Positions 16,409 through 25,484 of a DNA stretch of 46,903 bases are shown here, piece by piece (position 1 is the first letter of the stretch; each line of letters starts with the position of its first letter). A model generated the notes under the pieces. It worked only from the letters and a program-made list of their open reading frames with translations, had not been told where the DNA came from and searched no databases. The stretch is from Alistipes sp. GTDB taxonomy: Bacteria > Bacteroidota > Bacteroidia > Bacteroidales > Rikenellaceae. The position numbers and the translations under genes were made by a program. The stretch covers positions 1 through 46,903 of the forward strand of contig JAFTWZ010000004.1 in the NCBI GenBank assembly GCA_017465055.1, given 5' to 3'.

Positions 16409-18163
16409 CTATAAGTCCTGAATAGCGATATAAACATCAGTAGGATCAGGGTTATTCTTATCAGCAGGGATACCTAAGTTAACCTGAGTCTCGAACTGTG
16501 GGAACATAGGAGTCCACCAAGGCAAACGACCTGTAGAGTTGAAGCGGCGCTGAGGATCGTAGCTTGTGCCCTCGTAAGCACAAGTAACACCCTTGTTCAA
16601 ACGCTTCATATCGTACATAACGACACCCTCGCCCCAGAACTCAATACCCTTCTGGAAGATAATCTCATCCAAAATATCCTGAGTTCTGATTGAGTATGAC
16701 GAATCGCGGTTCGACATAAACTGAGCGAGCTGCTGCATAGCTGCATCTGCACCCTGAATGTGGTAGGTAGCCTCCATATCGATGAAGTACATCTCCTCGC
16801 AACGCATCATAGGAATAGCGATAGCACCTGCGGTCATAAAGTCAGTACGGTTACCCTGACCTGGACGGAACTTAAAGAAGGTGTAAGGTGCATATGTGCA
16901 AAACTCTTCGAATGACGTAACCGTTGTGTAAGGCTTAAACGCATCCCACGCAACTTTAGCCAGCTCCTCGTCGGCAATGAATACATCCTGCTGCAACTCC
17001 TCATCCCACTGAGTGCTGAAGTGTGCTGGATCAATCATCAACTTCTTACGGAAGTCGCCATTACCAAGACGCTCGTAGGCCTTAGAGCTAACACCAGGGT
17101 TGGTCAATGGACCGTAGCCATAAGCTGCCTCAGGACACATATGAGCGCTGAACTGGTGAAGGTTACCAGCGATAGTGTCGGTAGAGTGCTGCAATGTCCA
17201 CATCCAAGAAGATGCCTTAGTATTGAAACCAGTGATAGGGTTAGTCCACTCATCCTCGGTCATAATAGCACCACCGAAGGCAGCAATAGCCATCTTTGCG
17301 TACTCCGCAGCCTTAGCATAAGCCTCCTTACCCTCTGGAAGCTCACCACTGAGACCATCCTCGAAGCCACCCAACCAGAGGTAAGCACGAGCGTAGAGAC
17401 CGTAAACAACAGCCAAAGTAGGATCGGTTGTACCATTAGGAACATAGTCAGCCGATGAGAATGCCTCAGCAGCATACTCAAGGTCGCTGAAGATGAAGGT
17501 AAAGAGCTCCTCACGTGTAACACGTGGGTTGTTCTTTGCTGCAGACTCGTCAGTAAACTCGTTTACGATAGGTACTGTAAGACCTGCTACATTGAGGCAA
17601 GCATCATCGTAGCTACCACTGTTGCCGAGATCACCAGCATATACTGGCAAAGCCTCGAAGGCACGAGCAAGGTCGAGATAGAAGCTTGCACGGTAGGTAC
17701 GTGCGATTGCCGAGTATGACTTCAATTTGTCGTTGCCAGCAGTCAAAACGACAACGTCGTTACAAGATTTGATCTGTGGGTAGTAGGTATACCAGAACTG
17801 TACTGGCATATACCCAGTTGCACCATAGCCCTTACCCCAAGCGCCCATCATAAAGCGGTTGTAACCAGGAGCATTACCCATAAGCCAACCATTAGTACAG
17901 ATAAGCTGTGCAGCCTGATCGTTGAAGACGCCTACTGATGGGAAACCGAAATCACAGTGATCCCAACCACCGTAAGCTGGTGCAAGGACACCACGAGGAA
18001 TACCCTTAAGCAAATTCTCAGCCACGATATCCATCTGACCACCCATAAGCTGCTCCTGTGTGATGGTGCTGGTCTTTGGGAAGGTCTCGCGGATACATCC
18101 ACTGAGCGCAACCGTTGCACCAAGTGCAACTGCTGCCACTGTTAATATCTTTGTAATTTTCAT
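16409..18163 (-). CDS. SusD/RagB-family nutrient-binding lipoprotein
   Basis: The outer-membrane lipoprotein caps the SusC transporter and binds the ligand. The 584-residue product has signal MKITKILTVAAVALGATVALSGC (lipid-modified Cys22 in LSGC). It also shows the TPR-helical SusD pattern: YSAIARTYRASFYLDLARAF, the middle region VTREELFTFIFSDLEYAAEAF, and the C-terminal RCEEMYFIDMEA and DEIIFQKGIEFWGEG motifs. The end WWTPMFPQFETQVNLGIP is usual for the family. It lies 21 bp after susC. Substrate cannot be told from sequence; no glycoside hydrolase is nearby, so a peptide or host-protein ligand is possible given the neighbouring proteases. Confidence 0.93.
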   Translation of the reverse strand: MKITKILTVAAVALGATVALSGCIRETFPKTSTITQEQLMGGQMDIVAENLLKGIPRGVLAPAYGGWDHCDFGFPSVGVFNDQAAQLICTNGWLMGNAPGYNRFMMGAWGKGYGATGYMPVQFWYTYYPQIKSCNDVVVLTAGNDKLKSYSAIARTYRASFYLDLARAFEALPVYAGDLGNSGSYDDACLNVAGLTVPIVNEFTDESAAKNNPRVTREELFTFIFSDLEYAAEAFSSADYVPNGTTDPTLAVVYGLYARAYLWLGGFEDGLSGELPEGKEAYAKAAEYAKMAIAAFGGAIMTEDEWTNPITGFNTKASSWMWTLQHSTDTIAGNLHQFSAHMCPEAAYGYGPLTNPGVSSKAYERLGNGDFRKKLMIDPAHFSTQWDEELQQDVFIADEELAKVAWDAFKPYTTVTSFEEFCTYAPYTFFKFRPGQGNRTDFMTAGAIAIPMMRCEEMYFIDMEATYHIQGADAAMQQLAQFMSNRDSSYSIRTQDILDEIIFQKGIEFWGEGVVMYDMKRLNKGVTCAYEGTSYDPQRRFNSTGRLPWWTPMFPQFETQVNLGIPADKNNPDPTDVYIAIQDL

Positions 18164-18184
18164 AATCTTATATATTATTTAAAA

Positions 18185-21100
18185 TTAGAATGTCAAGGTT
18201 ACACCACCAGAGATAGTACGGATAGGTGAGTACTGACCGGTACCTGTACCACGTGGATCGAAGCCCTTACGTGCTGACCAATACCATACGTTGTCGCATA
18301 CTACGTATACGCGCAAGTTCTGGATGTGACCCTTCCACCACTTAGCAGGGAATGTATAACCGAGGCTAATATTAGATATGTTCAAGTAGTTAGTACTTGT
18401 CAAGAAACGTGTAGATGTAGCGTTTACATACTCATCGGCATACTGGAAACGTGGGATGTTAGAATCCTTGTTGTCCTGTGACCAAGCATCCAACAAATCC
18501 AAGTGGTAGTTCTTACCAAGTGAAGATGCTGTAGATGGCGACATATAACCAGCGTAAGAACCATCGATAGTAGTACCACCAAGCTGATAGTCAAATGCAA
18601 CAGAGAAGTCGAAACCGTATGCGTACAAAGTAGTACCGAAACCACCGAATACGTCGGCCAAAGTAGAATCGAAGAGCTTCTTTGAATCGTGGTCAGATGA
18701 CATCTCACCATAGTCAGAAGTCTTTCTCCAGCCACCCTCAACAGAGTCGTCCTTCTTATACCACATAGACTGACCAGTCTCAGGATTTACACCTGCGTAC
18801 TCGTGGATGTAGAGAGTGTTAAGTGGAAGACCCTCAGCAAGGAATGTGCTACCTGAGATGAAACCTGAGTGGCCATCAACAGTACGATCCTTACGTGACT
18901 CTGGCAAGCTCAACACCTTATTCTTAACCCAAGTAAGGTTAGCATTTACAGACCATACAACGTTGCGTGTGCGGAAGATATCGCCGTTCAACACAACCTC
19001 GATACCTGTATTTGCCATATCACCAATGTTGTCGTAGTATGATGAGTAACCCATAGATGGAGCTACTGGCACTGAGAACAACATATCAGATGTCAAACGG
19101 TAGAAGTAGTCGATGCTACCAGTCAAGCGGTCATTCCACAAACCGAACTCAGCACCTACGTTGAGGTTGGCGTTAGTCTCCCAAGTGATGTTAGGATTAC
19201 CCTTAGCACCGAACATAATAGAGATACCGTCGTTACCATCGTTCGATACAGAGTAGAGGTCGGTGTACATATAAGAACCGATAGCATCGTTACCCTGTGA
19301 ACCATAAGATGCCTTAAGCTTCAACATTGAGAATACTGGAGCATCGAACCAAGACTCGCGGTTGATAATCCAAGCAGCACCTACTGACCAGAAGTTACCC
19401 CAACGGTGATCTGGGTGGAAGTTAGAAGAGGCATCGCGACGATATGATGCAGATGCGAAGATACGACCATCGTACTCGTACATAGCACGTACGAAGTAAC
19501 CCTCGTTGAGGTACTCGCCAAAGGCTGAAGATATGCTCTTACCATCGACGATAGCACCGTTAAGCTCGAGGTTGTCGGTAGAGTAGACGTTGGTCTTGAA
19601 ACCGCCCAAAGAGTAAGAACGGAGGGCATAGGTCTCGTGACCGAGCAATACCTGGAGGTTGTGCTCCTCGTTAGCACCGAACGACTTGTTGTAGTTGAGC
19701 AACTGCTGCAAGTTGTGGTTGTATGAACGACCGTGGCTCTTAGTAAGGTGACCCTTGTTGGCAGCAAACTGACCGTAGTATGGGTTCTTCAAAGATGTAG
19801 TACGAGTCTCGTCGATTGTAACCGAACCGTTCAAAGTGAATACCAAACCAGGGATGATAGTGAAATCAGCAAAACCGCTTACAGAGAATGCGTTACCCTC
19901 AGAGTTAGCCTCGTCGAGCCAGATGTTCTGCAATGGGTTAGACTGTGCACCAGAGAAACGAGTAAGACCCCAGACTGAACCATCACCAGAGTCGTAGATA
20001 GGCCACTTCTCGTCGTACTCCTTGCCGTAGTAGCCGTGACCAGCCTTGTTGTCCTCGTACATAATGTTACCCTCGCCGTCGCGGATGTAGACTGGGTAGA
20101 TAGGAGCCATATCCGATACAGCAGCAAATACGTCACCGGTAGAACCGTCACCCTCGTTAGTTGAAGATGCACCATTCCAGTTGAAGTTGGTGTAGCTAAA
20201 GTTACCACCTACCTTCAACCACTTCTTAGCCTGGTAGTCGGCACGCATACGAGCAGTCCAACGGTACATATTAGAACCGTCGGTGATACCTGTGTTGTTC
20301 AAGTAACCGAATGATGCATAGAAGTTTGACTTCTCAGATGCAGCAGCGATAGATACGTTGTACTCCTGACGGAATGATGGGTCGTACAACTCATCGTACC
20401 AGTCGTCTGGACGTACGGTATACTCCTGACCGTTGTAAGAGATCTTACGGCCGAGAGTAGCGTTAGGATTGAGCTTACCGTTTGAACCGATAAGAGTCTG
20501 ACCAGCAGGAACATTGTAGACGTTGTAACCAAGACCACCCTCACCAGTTGAAGTAAGCATCTGGTTAGCGAGGATATGTGCTGCAGAAGCATCGAGCTTA
20601 TCCTTGTCCATATACTTGTTCTTCAATGCAGTGTAGTGCATCTCGTAGTACTGACCTGGATCGCGAGTGTAGTCATAGAGCTGACGAGCAGCCATATTTA
20701 CACCCCACTTAGCGTCGAATGTTACACGAGCATCACCAGCCTTAGCACGCTTGGTAGTAATCATAATGACACCATTAGCACCACGAGCACCATAAAGTGC
20801 GTTTGATGCAGCATCCTTCAAGACGGTCATAGTCTCGATATCGGCCATATTGATGTTGTTCTTATCGCCCTCGTAAGGCACGCCATCGACAACCCACAAT
20901 GGGTCGTTACCAGCGTTGATAGAACCGATACCACGGATACGGATGGTAGGCTCAGAACCGAGCGAACCAGAACCCTGTGATGTCTGAAGACCTGCTACCT
21001 TACCTGCAAGAGCATTAGCAACGTTTGAAGACTGAGTCTTGGCAAGCTCATCAGACTTAAGCGTTGCAGCAGAACCTGTAAAGGCCTCCTTCTTTGCAGT

Positions 21101-21439
21101 ACCGAACGCCTGAACGACAACCTCATCGAGCTGCTTTGAATCGGCAGCGAGAACGACGTCGATAGTCGTGCGACCTGCTACAGCAACTTCCTGTGTCTGC
21201 AAACCGAGGTAAGAGAATTCCAAGGTTGCATTCGCATCAGCTGCAATCTCATAATAACCGGCAACGTCAGTAGATGTGCCTCGGGTAGTACCCTTAACAA
21301 CAACTGCTGCTCCGATGACTGGAGTACCAGTCTCATCGGTTACTGTACCGGTAACACGCTGACCTTGTGCAAATGCGCCGAAGCAGCCCAAGATCAGAGT
21401 TGCGACCATTGATAGTACAACTTTTCTAACCATAAGCAT
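18185..21439 (-). CDS. SusC/RagA-family TonB-dependent outer-membrane transporter
   Basis: This outer-membrane beta-barrel importer has about 1084 residues from the ATG at 21437-21439 (MLMVRKVVLSMVATL then ILGCFGAFAQ). An ATG at 21487 would prefix sixteen residues (MKKLYNFIQIFFHLKL) and give a double hydrophobic stretch, so I favour the inner start. After the signal peptide come a CarboxypepD_reg-like domain (GTVTDETGTPVIGAAVVVKG), the SusC motif LDEVVVQAFGTAKKEAFTGS, and a plug domain (IRIRGIGSINAGNDPLWVVDG). The barrel ends GGVTLTF. It is the first gene of the SusCD operon, with a good promoter at 21577-21607. Confidence 0.94.
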   Translation of the reverse strand: MLMVRKVVLSMVATLILGCFGAFAQGQRVTGTVTDETGTPVIGAAVVVKGTTRGTSTDVAGYYEIAADANATLEFSYLGLQTQEVAVAGRTTIDVVLAADSKQLDEVVVQAFGTAKKEAFTGSAATLKSDELAKTQSSNVANALAGKVAGLQTSQGSGSLGSEPTIRIRGIGSINAGNDPLWVVDGVPYEGDKNNINMADIETMTVLKDAASNALYGARGANGVIMITTKRAKAGDARVTFDAKWGVNMAARQLYDYTRDPGQYYEMHYTALKNKYMDKDKLDASAAHILANQMLTSTGEGGLGYNVYNVPAGQTLIGSNGKLNPNATLGRKISYNGQEYTVRPDDWYDELYDPSFRQEYNVSIAAASEKSNFYASFGYLNNTGITDGSNMYRWTARMRADYQAKKWLKVGGNFSYTNFNWNGASSTNEGDGSTGDVFAAVSDMAPIYPVYIRDGEGNIMYEDNKAGHGYYGKEYDEKWPIYDSGDGSVWGLTRFSGAQSNPLQNIWLDEANSEGNAFSVSGFADFTIIPGLVFTLNGSVTIDETRTTSLKNPYYGQFAANKGHLTKSHGRSYNHNLQQLLNYNKSFGANEEHNLQVLLGHETYALRSYSLGGFKTNVYSTDNLELNGAIVDGKSISSAFGEYLNEGYFVRAMYEYDGRIFASASYRRDASSNFHPDHRWGNFWSVGAAWIINRESWFDAPVFSMLKLKASYGSQGNDAIGSYMYTDLYSVSNDGNDGISIMFGAKGNPNITWETNANLNVGAEFGLWNDRLTGSIDYFYRLTSDMLFSVPVAPSMGYSSYYDNIGDMANTGIEVVLNGDIFRTRNVVWSVNANLTWVKNKVLSLPESRKDRTVDGHSGFISGSTFLAEGLPLNTLYIHEYAGVNPETGQSMWYKKDDSVEGGWRKTSDYGEMSSDHDSKKLFDSTLADVFGGFGTTLYAYGFDFSVAFDYQLGGTTIDGSYAGYMSPSTASSLGKNYHLDLLDAWSQDNKDSNIPRFQYADEYVNATSTRFLTSTNYLNISNISLGYTFPAKWWKGHIQNLRVYVVCDNVWYWSARKGFDPRGTGTGQYSPIRTISGGVTLTF

Positions 21440-21576
21440 TAGTTTTAAGTGAAAAAAAATTTGTATAAAGTTATAAAGTTTTTTCATTTACTCGACGCTC
21501 GTAGCCATCACCCAGCGCCACCATATCGGCGCACACAGTAGCGCAATAGGTACACTATCGGCGTAAAGTTAATGCA

Positions 21577-21607
21577 CAAAGATAGCCTATTTAATTGAAA
21601 TAGCAAA
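21577..21607 (-). promoter_or_regulatory. Promoter of the SusCD operon
   Basis: Minus-strand -7 box TATCTTTG (21577-21584) and -33 TTTG (21604-21607), 19 bp apart, are an exact Bacteroidetes consensus pair. The predicted start near 21571 leaves an untranslated leader of about 130 nt. Confidence 0.75.
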
Positions 21608-21830
21608 AATTCCCACTATTTTTTTTGCTACAATACATATAAATATAGGAATATAGTCACGCTACGTGGCTCAAATTGCACACTTCACGGCGAGATAAAA
21701 ACCCACAAACACCCATAATTCATCAACGAAAAGAGGACATCGCAGAGTAAACGGCATAATTATCGAATATGCTCATTTTTTTCGTATTTGTGACAAATTA
21801 CCCCACTTGTGTTAAAAAAATAACATAGCT

Positions 21831-21860
21831 GTTGCGTAGAGAAAATTTTTTGTATATTTG
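21831..21860 (+). promoter_or_regulatory. Promoter of the Oar-like receptor gene
   Basis: TATATTTG (21853-21860) at -7 and GTTG (21831-21834) at -33, 18 bp apart. The start near 21867 leaves a leader of about 200 nt that carries a large inverted repeat. Confidence 0.65.
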
Positions 21861-21900
21861 CAACCGCAAACGGGGACTAAATGGTCTCGGAGCGAGAAAA

Positions 21901-22020
21901 GAAATTGTAGATGAATAGCTAATTTTAGGCTTGCGAAGTGCGAGAAACCGCAGCATACTGGGCGTATGTGAGGATTTCGAGAACGAGCGTAACGACAAAG
22001 TAGCATTCATATACAATTTC
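21901..22020 (+). repeat. Long inverted repeat in the receptor gene's leader
   Basis: A 16-bp arm (21901-21916, GAAATTGTAGATGAAT) pairs with 22005-22020 (ATTCATATACAATTTC) at 15 of 16 positions across 88 bp. Near the centre is a perfect hairpin, CATAC-TGGGC-GTATG (21954-21968). The intervening halves (TGCGAGAAACC and GGATTTCGAGAACGAGC) are imperfectly complementary. It lies wholly in the predicted 5' UTR of the receptor at 22069. It could be a structured regulatory leader or a small palindromic (MITE-like) insertion; the sequence alone does not decide. Confidence 0.6.
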
Positions 22021-22068
22021 TACAAGTTATAAACCTGACACATAAATAGTGTCCCAAAATCCTAATCT

Positions 22069-25000
22069 ATGAAGCGACTGCTTTTGAGTGTCGCACTGTC
22101 TCTTGTCGTGGCAGTGGCAACGGCACAGGTTACTACCTCGTCGGTACGAGGTCGTGTAACACACAACGACAACCCTCTATTAGGTGCTGCGGTAGTAGCA
22201 ACTCACACCCCATCGGGCTCGCAGTATGGAGCATCGACTAATACCGATGGATACTACGCAATCAGCGGAATGCGAGTAGGTGGCCCTTACACCATAACAA
22301 TCTCATACATAGGATATAACGACGCTGTGTTCGAGGATATATCGCTCGGCATAGGAGAGGCTATGGAGATAGACGCCGAGCTTACCGAGAGCTCAATAGA
22401 GCTTGACAACATAAACGTCGTGGCATTCTCGGCAAGGCTGCGCGACGTGGACGACTTCTCGCGCGCTGAGATGGAGGTGATACCCTCGATAGACCGCTCG
22501 ATATACGATCTGACAAGCATTATGTCGTCGGCCGTAGCCCCTGCGTCGGGAGGTATAATACTCGGAGGCCAGAGCACGCGATACAACGCCTTCAGCATCG
22601 ATGGCACGCCTTCGGCCGATATCTACGGATTGGGCACTACGGGAATGACTGGCTCGCTAACCGAGGCAAACCCCATACCGCTCGATGCGCTCGAGAGAGT
22701 GACCATATCGACGTCGACGGTAGATGTGAGTGAGAGCGGCTTTACGGGGGGCGCTATCAAGGCGGTAACGCGCTCGGGAAACAACGAGTTCGAGGGCTCG
22801 GCATATACCTACTTTAATAATGAGCACTTCTGGGGCACGACGCCTGGCAGGGGTGTAGAGGAGCGCACGCCTCTCTCGGAGCAGATGACAAACATCGTAG
22901 GCGTAACGTTCGGAGGCCCGATAGTTAGAAATAAGCTCTTCTTCTTCGCGGCAGGAGAGTTCAACCGCAGCGTGACACCCTCGACAAACCACCCCACCAC
23001 GGGCAATGCGGCACTCACGCTCGACGAGGCAGAGAGGATAGCCGAGCGTTACGAGGCGCTCACAGGCTACGACGGTGGCGGCTATGGCGAGCACAGCGTA
23101 CTGGCGCTCACAGGCTCGGCAGTGGCACGTCTCGACTGGAACATCAACAGCGGCAACCACCTATCGCTGCGCTACAATATGCTTCACGCCGATGCCCACG
23201 ACTCGGCAAACACGCTGCAGTCGTTCTACTTCACAGGCGCCGAGTACACGAACATCAACCGCACACACTCGGTAGTTGCCGAGCTCAACTCGTCGAACTA
23301 CCATAAGGCCGTAGAGCGCAACATCTCGAACACGGCGCGCATAGGCTACACACGTCTTACGGATGGTCGCACCACGCCCGAGAGCCTCCCTGCGGTGATT
23401 ATCAACGGCCTCGGCGAGCGCGGCAATGGCTCGGCGACGATAGGCACAAACCCTTACTCGGGCTGCAACGTGCTCAAGCAGGATGTATTCATCTTTGGCG
23501 ACGACCTGCACATCCAGGCGCCAGGACTACACTACATAACCATAGGCACGTCGAACGAGATATATCGCGCCGACAACCTATACTTGGCCAATGCGCGCGG
23601 CACCTACACCTACAACACGCTCGAGGACTTTGTGGCCGACAACGCCTCGAAGTATCAGTATGGCTACTTCGCCGACGGCAGGCGCAACCTACCTATAACC
23701 ACGGGACAGTTTGCCGTATATGCTCAAGATGAGGTGATAACGAGCCTCGGAAAGCTCACGTACGGTCTGCGCGTAGACATCCCCGTGATGTTCAACACCC
23801 CCGTAGCCAACGAGGCGTTCAACAGCAGTGCTTTTGTGGAGAGGTATGGCACGAAGACGGGCGACATACCACGCGCTCAGGTGCTCCTCTCGCCACGTAT
23901 CGGCCTGGAGCGTAGCATAGCAGCGGGCCTGAATCTACGCGCCAGCGCAGGCATATACACTGGTCGCATACCCTTCGTATGGCTCTCGAACTGCTACCAG
24001 AATACGGGTCTGCGCTCTACAAGCGTGACGGTGAACGACCCTGCGGCGACGCCCGACTTCAGCCTTAACCCCGAGAGCATCGGAATAATGAGCAACCCCG
24101 CCATCGACATCGTGTCGGAGGATTTCCGCTACCCACAGGTGTTCCGCGCGGCGCTCGGCTTGGAGTATAGCTATCGCGGCCTGCGCCTAAACCTCGATGC
24201 CGACTACTCGAAGGGCATAAACAACATCTTCGTCGAGAACCTCGTGGCCGAGGATAGTGGCCGAAAGCTATACGTCGGAGGCGAGGGCAGCGACGTGGCG
24301 GCCACATACTACAACGCTACGACCAGCGACTTCTCGGCGGTATATCGTCTGAGCAATACGCAGCGAGGATACTCGTGGTCGGCAACGGCACGTGCCGAGT
24401 ACGCCTTTGCAGGGACGCTGGAGGGTCTGCGCCTCGTGGCAGCATACACCTACTCGCAGTCGAAGAGCGTAAACGACGGAGTCTCGGCACAGTCGTCGTC
24501 GAACTGGGGACGCACCTATGCCGTAAATAGCAACGCCCCAGCGCTGAGCAACTCGGTATATGAGTTTCCGCACAAGGTGGTGGCCTCGGCAAGCTACACA
24601 CGCCGCTACGGCCTCTTTGGCACGCGCGTGATGCTGCTCTACAACGGCTTCTCGGGCGAGCACTACTCGCTGACGTATGCTAAGGGTAAGGTTGACGTCA
24701 ACGGCGACTCGTACAAGGGTAACTCGCTGATATACATACCCACCGAGGCGGAGATGCCGACTATGTTGTGGGCCGATGACAGCTCACAGGCGGCCTTTAA
24801 CGACTATATCGAGGGCGACAGCTACCTACGCACGCACCGTGGTAGGTTTGCCGAGCGTAACTCGCACTCGCTGCCCTTTGTGCACCGCCTCGACCTGCAC
24901 GTTGCGCAGTCGTTCTACTTCTCGAAGAGCAGCGACCGCCGCATAGAGCTATCGCTCGACGTGCTCAACCTCTCGAACCTCATCTCTCGCTCGTGGGGTT

Positions 25001-25167
25001 TGGTACACCGCACGACAAACTGGGCACTCTCGCCCGTCACGGTCACCGAGCTACGCGAGGTGGAGGGTGGCTACCGCCCAGTATATAAGTTCAACGGCGC
25101 GAGCTACACGGTCGACGACATCGCCTCGAGATGGCATATGCAGATAGGCCTGCGCGTGGTGTTCTAA
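22069..25167 (+). CDS. Oar-like TonB-dependent receptor
   Basis: This outer-membrane protein has 1032 residues. The signal peptide MKRLLLSVALSLVVAVATAQ is followed by a carboxypeptidase-regulatory-like domain (VRGRVTHNDNPLLGAAVVA, then TNTDGYYAISGMRVGGPY). A plug domain comes next (about 110-250; ILGGQSTRYNAFSIDG, then SGFTGGAIKAVTRSGNNEFEGSAY). A long barrel ends in MQIGLRVVF, with the terminal phenylalanine of an outer-membrane barrel. The plug's GG-A-I-x-x-V-T-R-S-G-x-N-x-F-x-G-S motif marks the Oar-like group, which differs from SusC in usually lacking a SusD partner; none is present here. The substrate is unknown. A predicted promoter and structured leader precede it. Confidence 0.93.
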   Translation: MKRLLLSVALSLVVAVATAQVTTSSVRGRVTHNDNPLLGAAVVATHTPSGSQYGASTNTDGYYAISGMRVGGPYTITISYIGYNDAVFEDISLGIGEAMEIDAELTESSIELDNINVVAFSARLRDVDDFSRAEMEVIPSIDRSIYDLTSIMSSAVAPASGGIILGGQSTRYNAFSIDGTPSADIYGLGTTGMTGSLTEANPIPLDALERVTISTSTVDVSESGFTGGAIKAVTRSGNNEFEGSAYTYFNNEHFWGTTPGRGVEERTPLSEQMTNIVGVTFGGPIVRNKLFFFAAGEFNRSVTPSTNHPTTGNAALTLDEAERIAERYEALTGYDGGGYGEHSVLALTGSAVARLDWNINSGNHLSLRYNMLHADAHDSANTLQSFYFTGAEYTNINRTHSVVAELNSSNYHKAVERNISNTARIGYTRLTDGRTTPESLPAVIINGLGERGNGSATIGTNPYSGCNVLKQDVFIFGDDLHIQAPGLHYITIGTSNEIYRADNLYLANARGTYTYNTLEDFVADNASKYQYGYFADGRRNLPITTGQFAVYAQDEVITSLGKLTYGLRVDIPVMFNTPVANEAFNSSAFVERYGTKTGDIPRAQVLLSPRIGLERSIAAGLNLRASAGIYTGRIPFVWLSNCYQNTGLRSTSVTVNDPAATPDFSLNPESIGIMSNPAIDIVSEDFRYPQVFRAALGLEYSYRGLRLNLDADYSKGINNIFVENLVAEDSGRKLYVGGEGSDVAATYYNATTSDFSAVYRLSNTQRGYSWSATARAEYAFAGTLEGLRLVAAYTYSQSKSVNDGVSAQSSSNWGRTYAVNSNAPALSNSVYEFPHKVVASASYTRRYGLFGTRVMLLYNGFSGEHYSLTYAKGKVDVNGDSYKGNSLIYIPTEAEMPTMLWADDSSQAAFNDYIEGDSYLRTHRGRFAERNSHSLPFVHRLDLHVAQSFYFSKSSDRRIELSLDVLNLSNLISRSWGLVHRTTNWALSPVTVTELREVEGGYRPVYKFNGASYTVDDIASRWHMQIGLRVVF

Positions 25168-25189
25168 GAGAGAGGGCGGCGCGTGAGGG

Positions 25190-25457
25190 TTGGCGCGTGA
25201 AAGATTAAGAGTAGTTCGCGCCTGCGGCGCTAAAGAGTAGCTCGCAGGCAAAGCCTGCTAAAGGGTAGCTCGCTCGCTAAAGCGAGCTAAAGGGGAGTGA
25301 AGGGAACAGGCTGCTTTGTGCGGTTGTGGCGTTGTCGCTAACACTAAACTCCTTAAACTCCTTAAGTTCCTTAAACTCCCTTTAGCACCGCAGGTGCGAG
25401 CTACCCTTTAGCGCCTTTAGGCGCGAACTACCCTTTTACTACCCTTTAACTCCCCCC
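25190..25457. repeat. Mosaic palindromic intergenic repeat, copy 3
   Basis: This fills the 317-bp gap between the receptor and the BspA-like gene. Left arm: GCGCC-TGC-GGCGC, GCAGGC-AAA-GCCTGC and GCTCGC-TAAA-GCGAGC, each preceded by a TAAAGRGTAGYTC linker. Core: GTGCGGTTGTGGCGTTGTCG, then nonamers of the CTCCTTAAA type. Right arm: GCACC-GCA-GGTGC and GCGCC-TTT-AGGCGC in reversed linkers. It has the same orientation as copies 1 and 4. Confidence 0.8.
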
Positions 25458-25484
25458 AAAAAACCGACACAACAGTCCGACACT

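Noticed and set aside
21798-22016. Minus-strand frames of 64 and 72 codons in the receptor leader
   Set aside because: They lie in the inverted-repeat leader and lack any protein-like motif.
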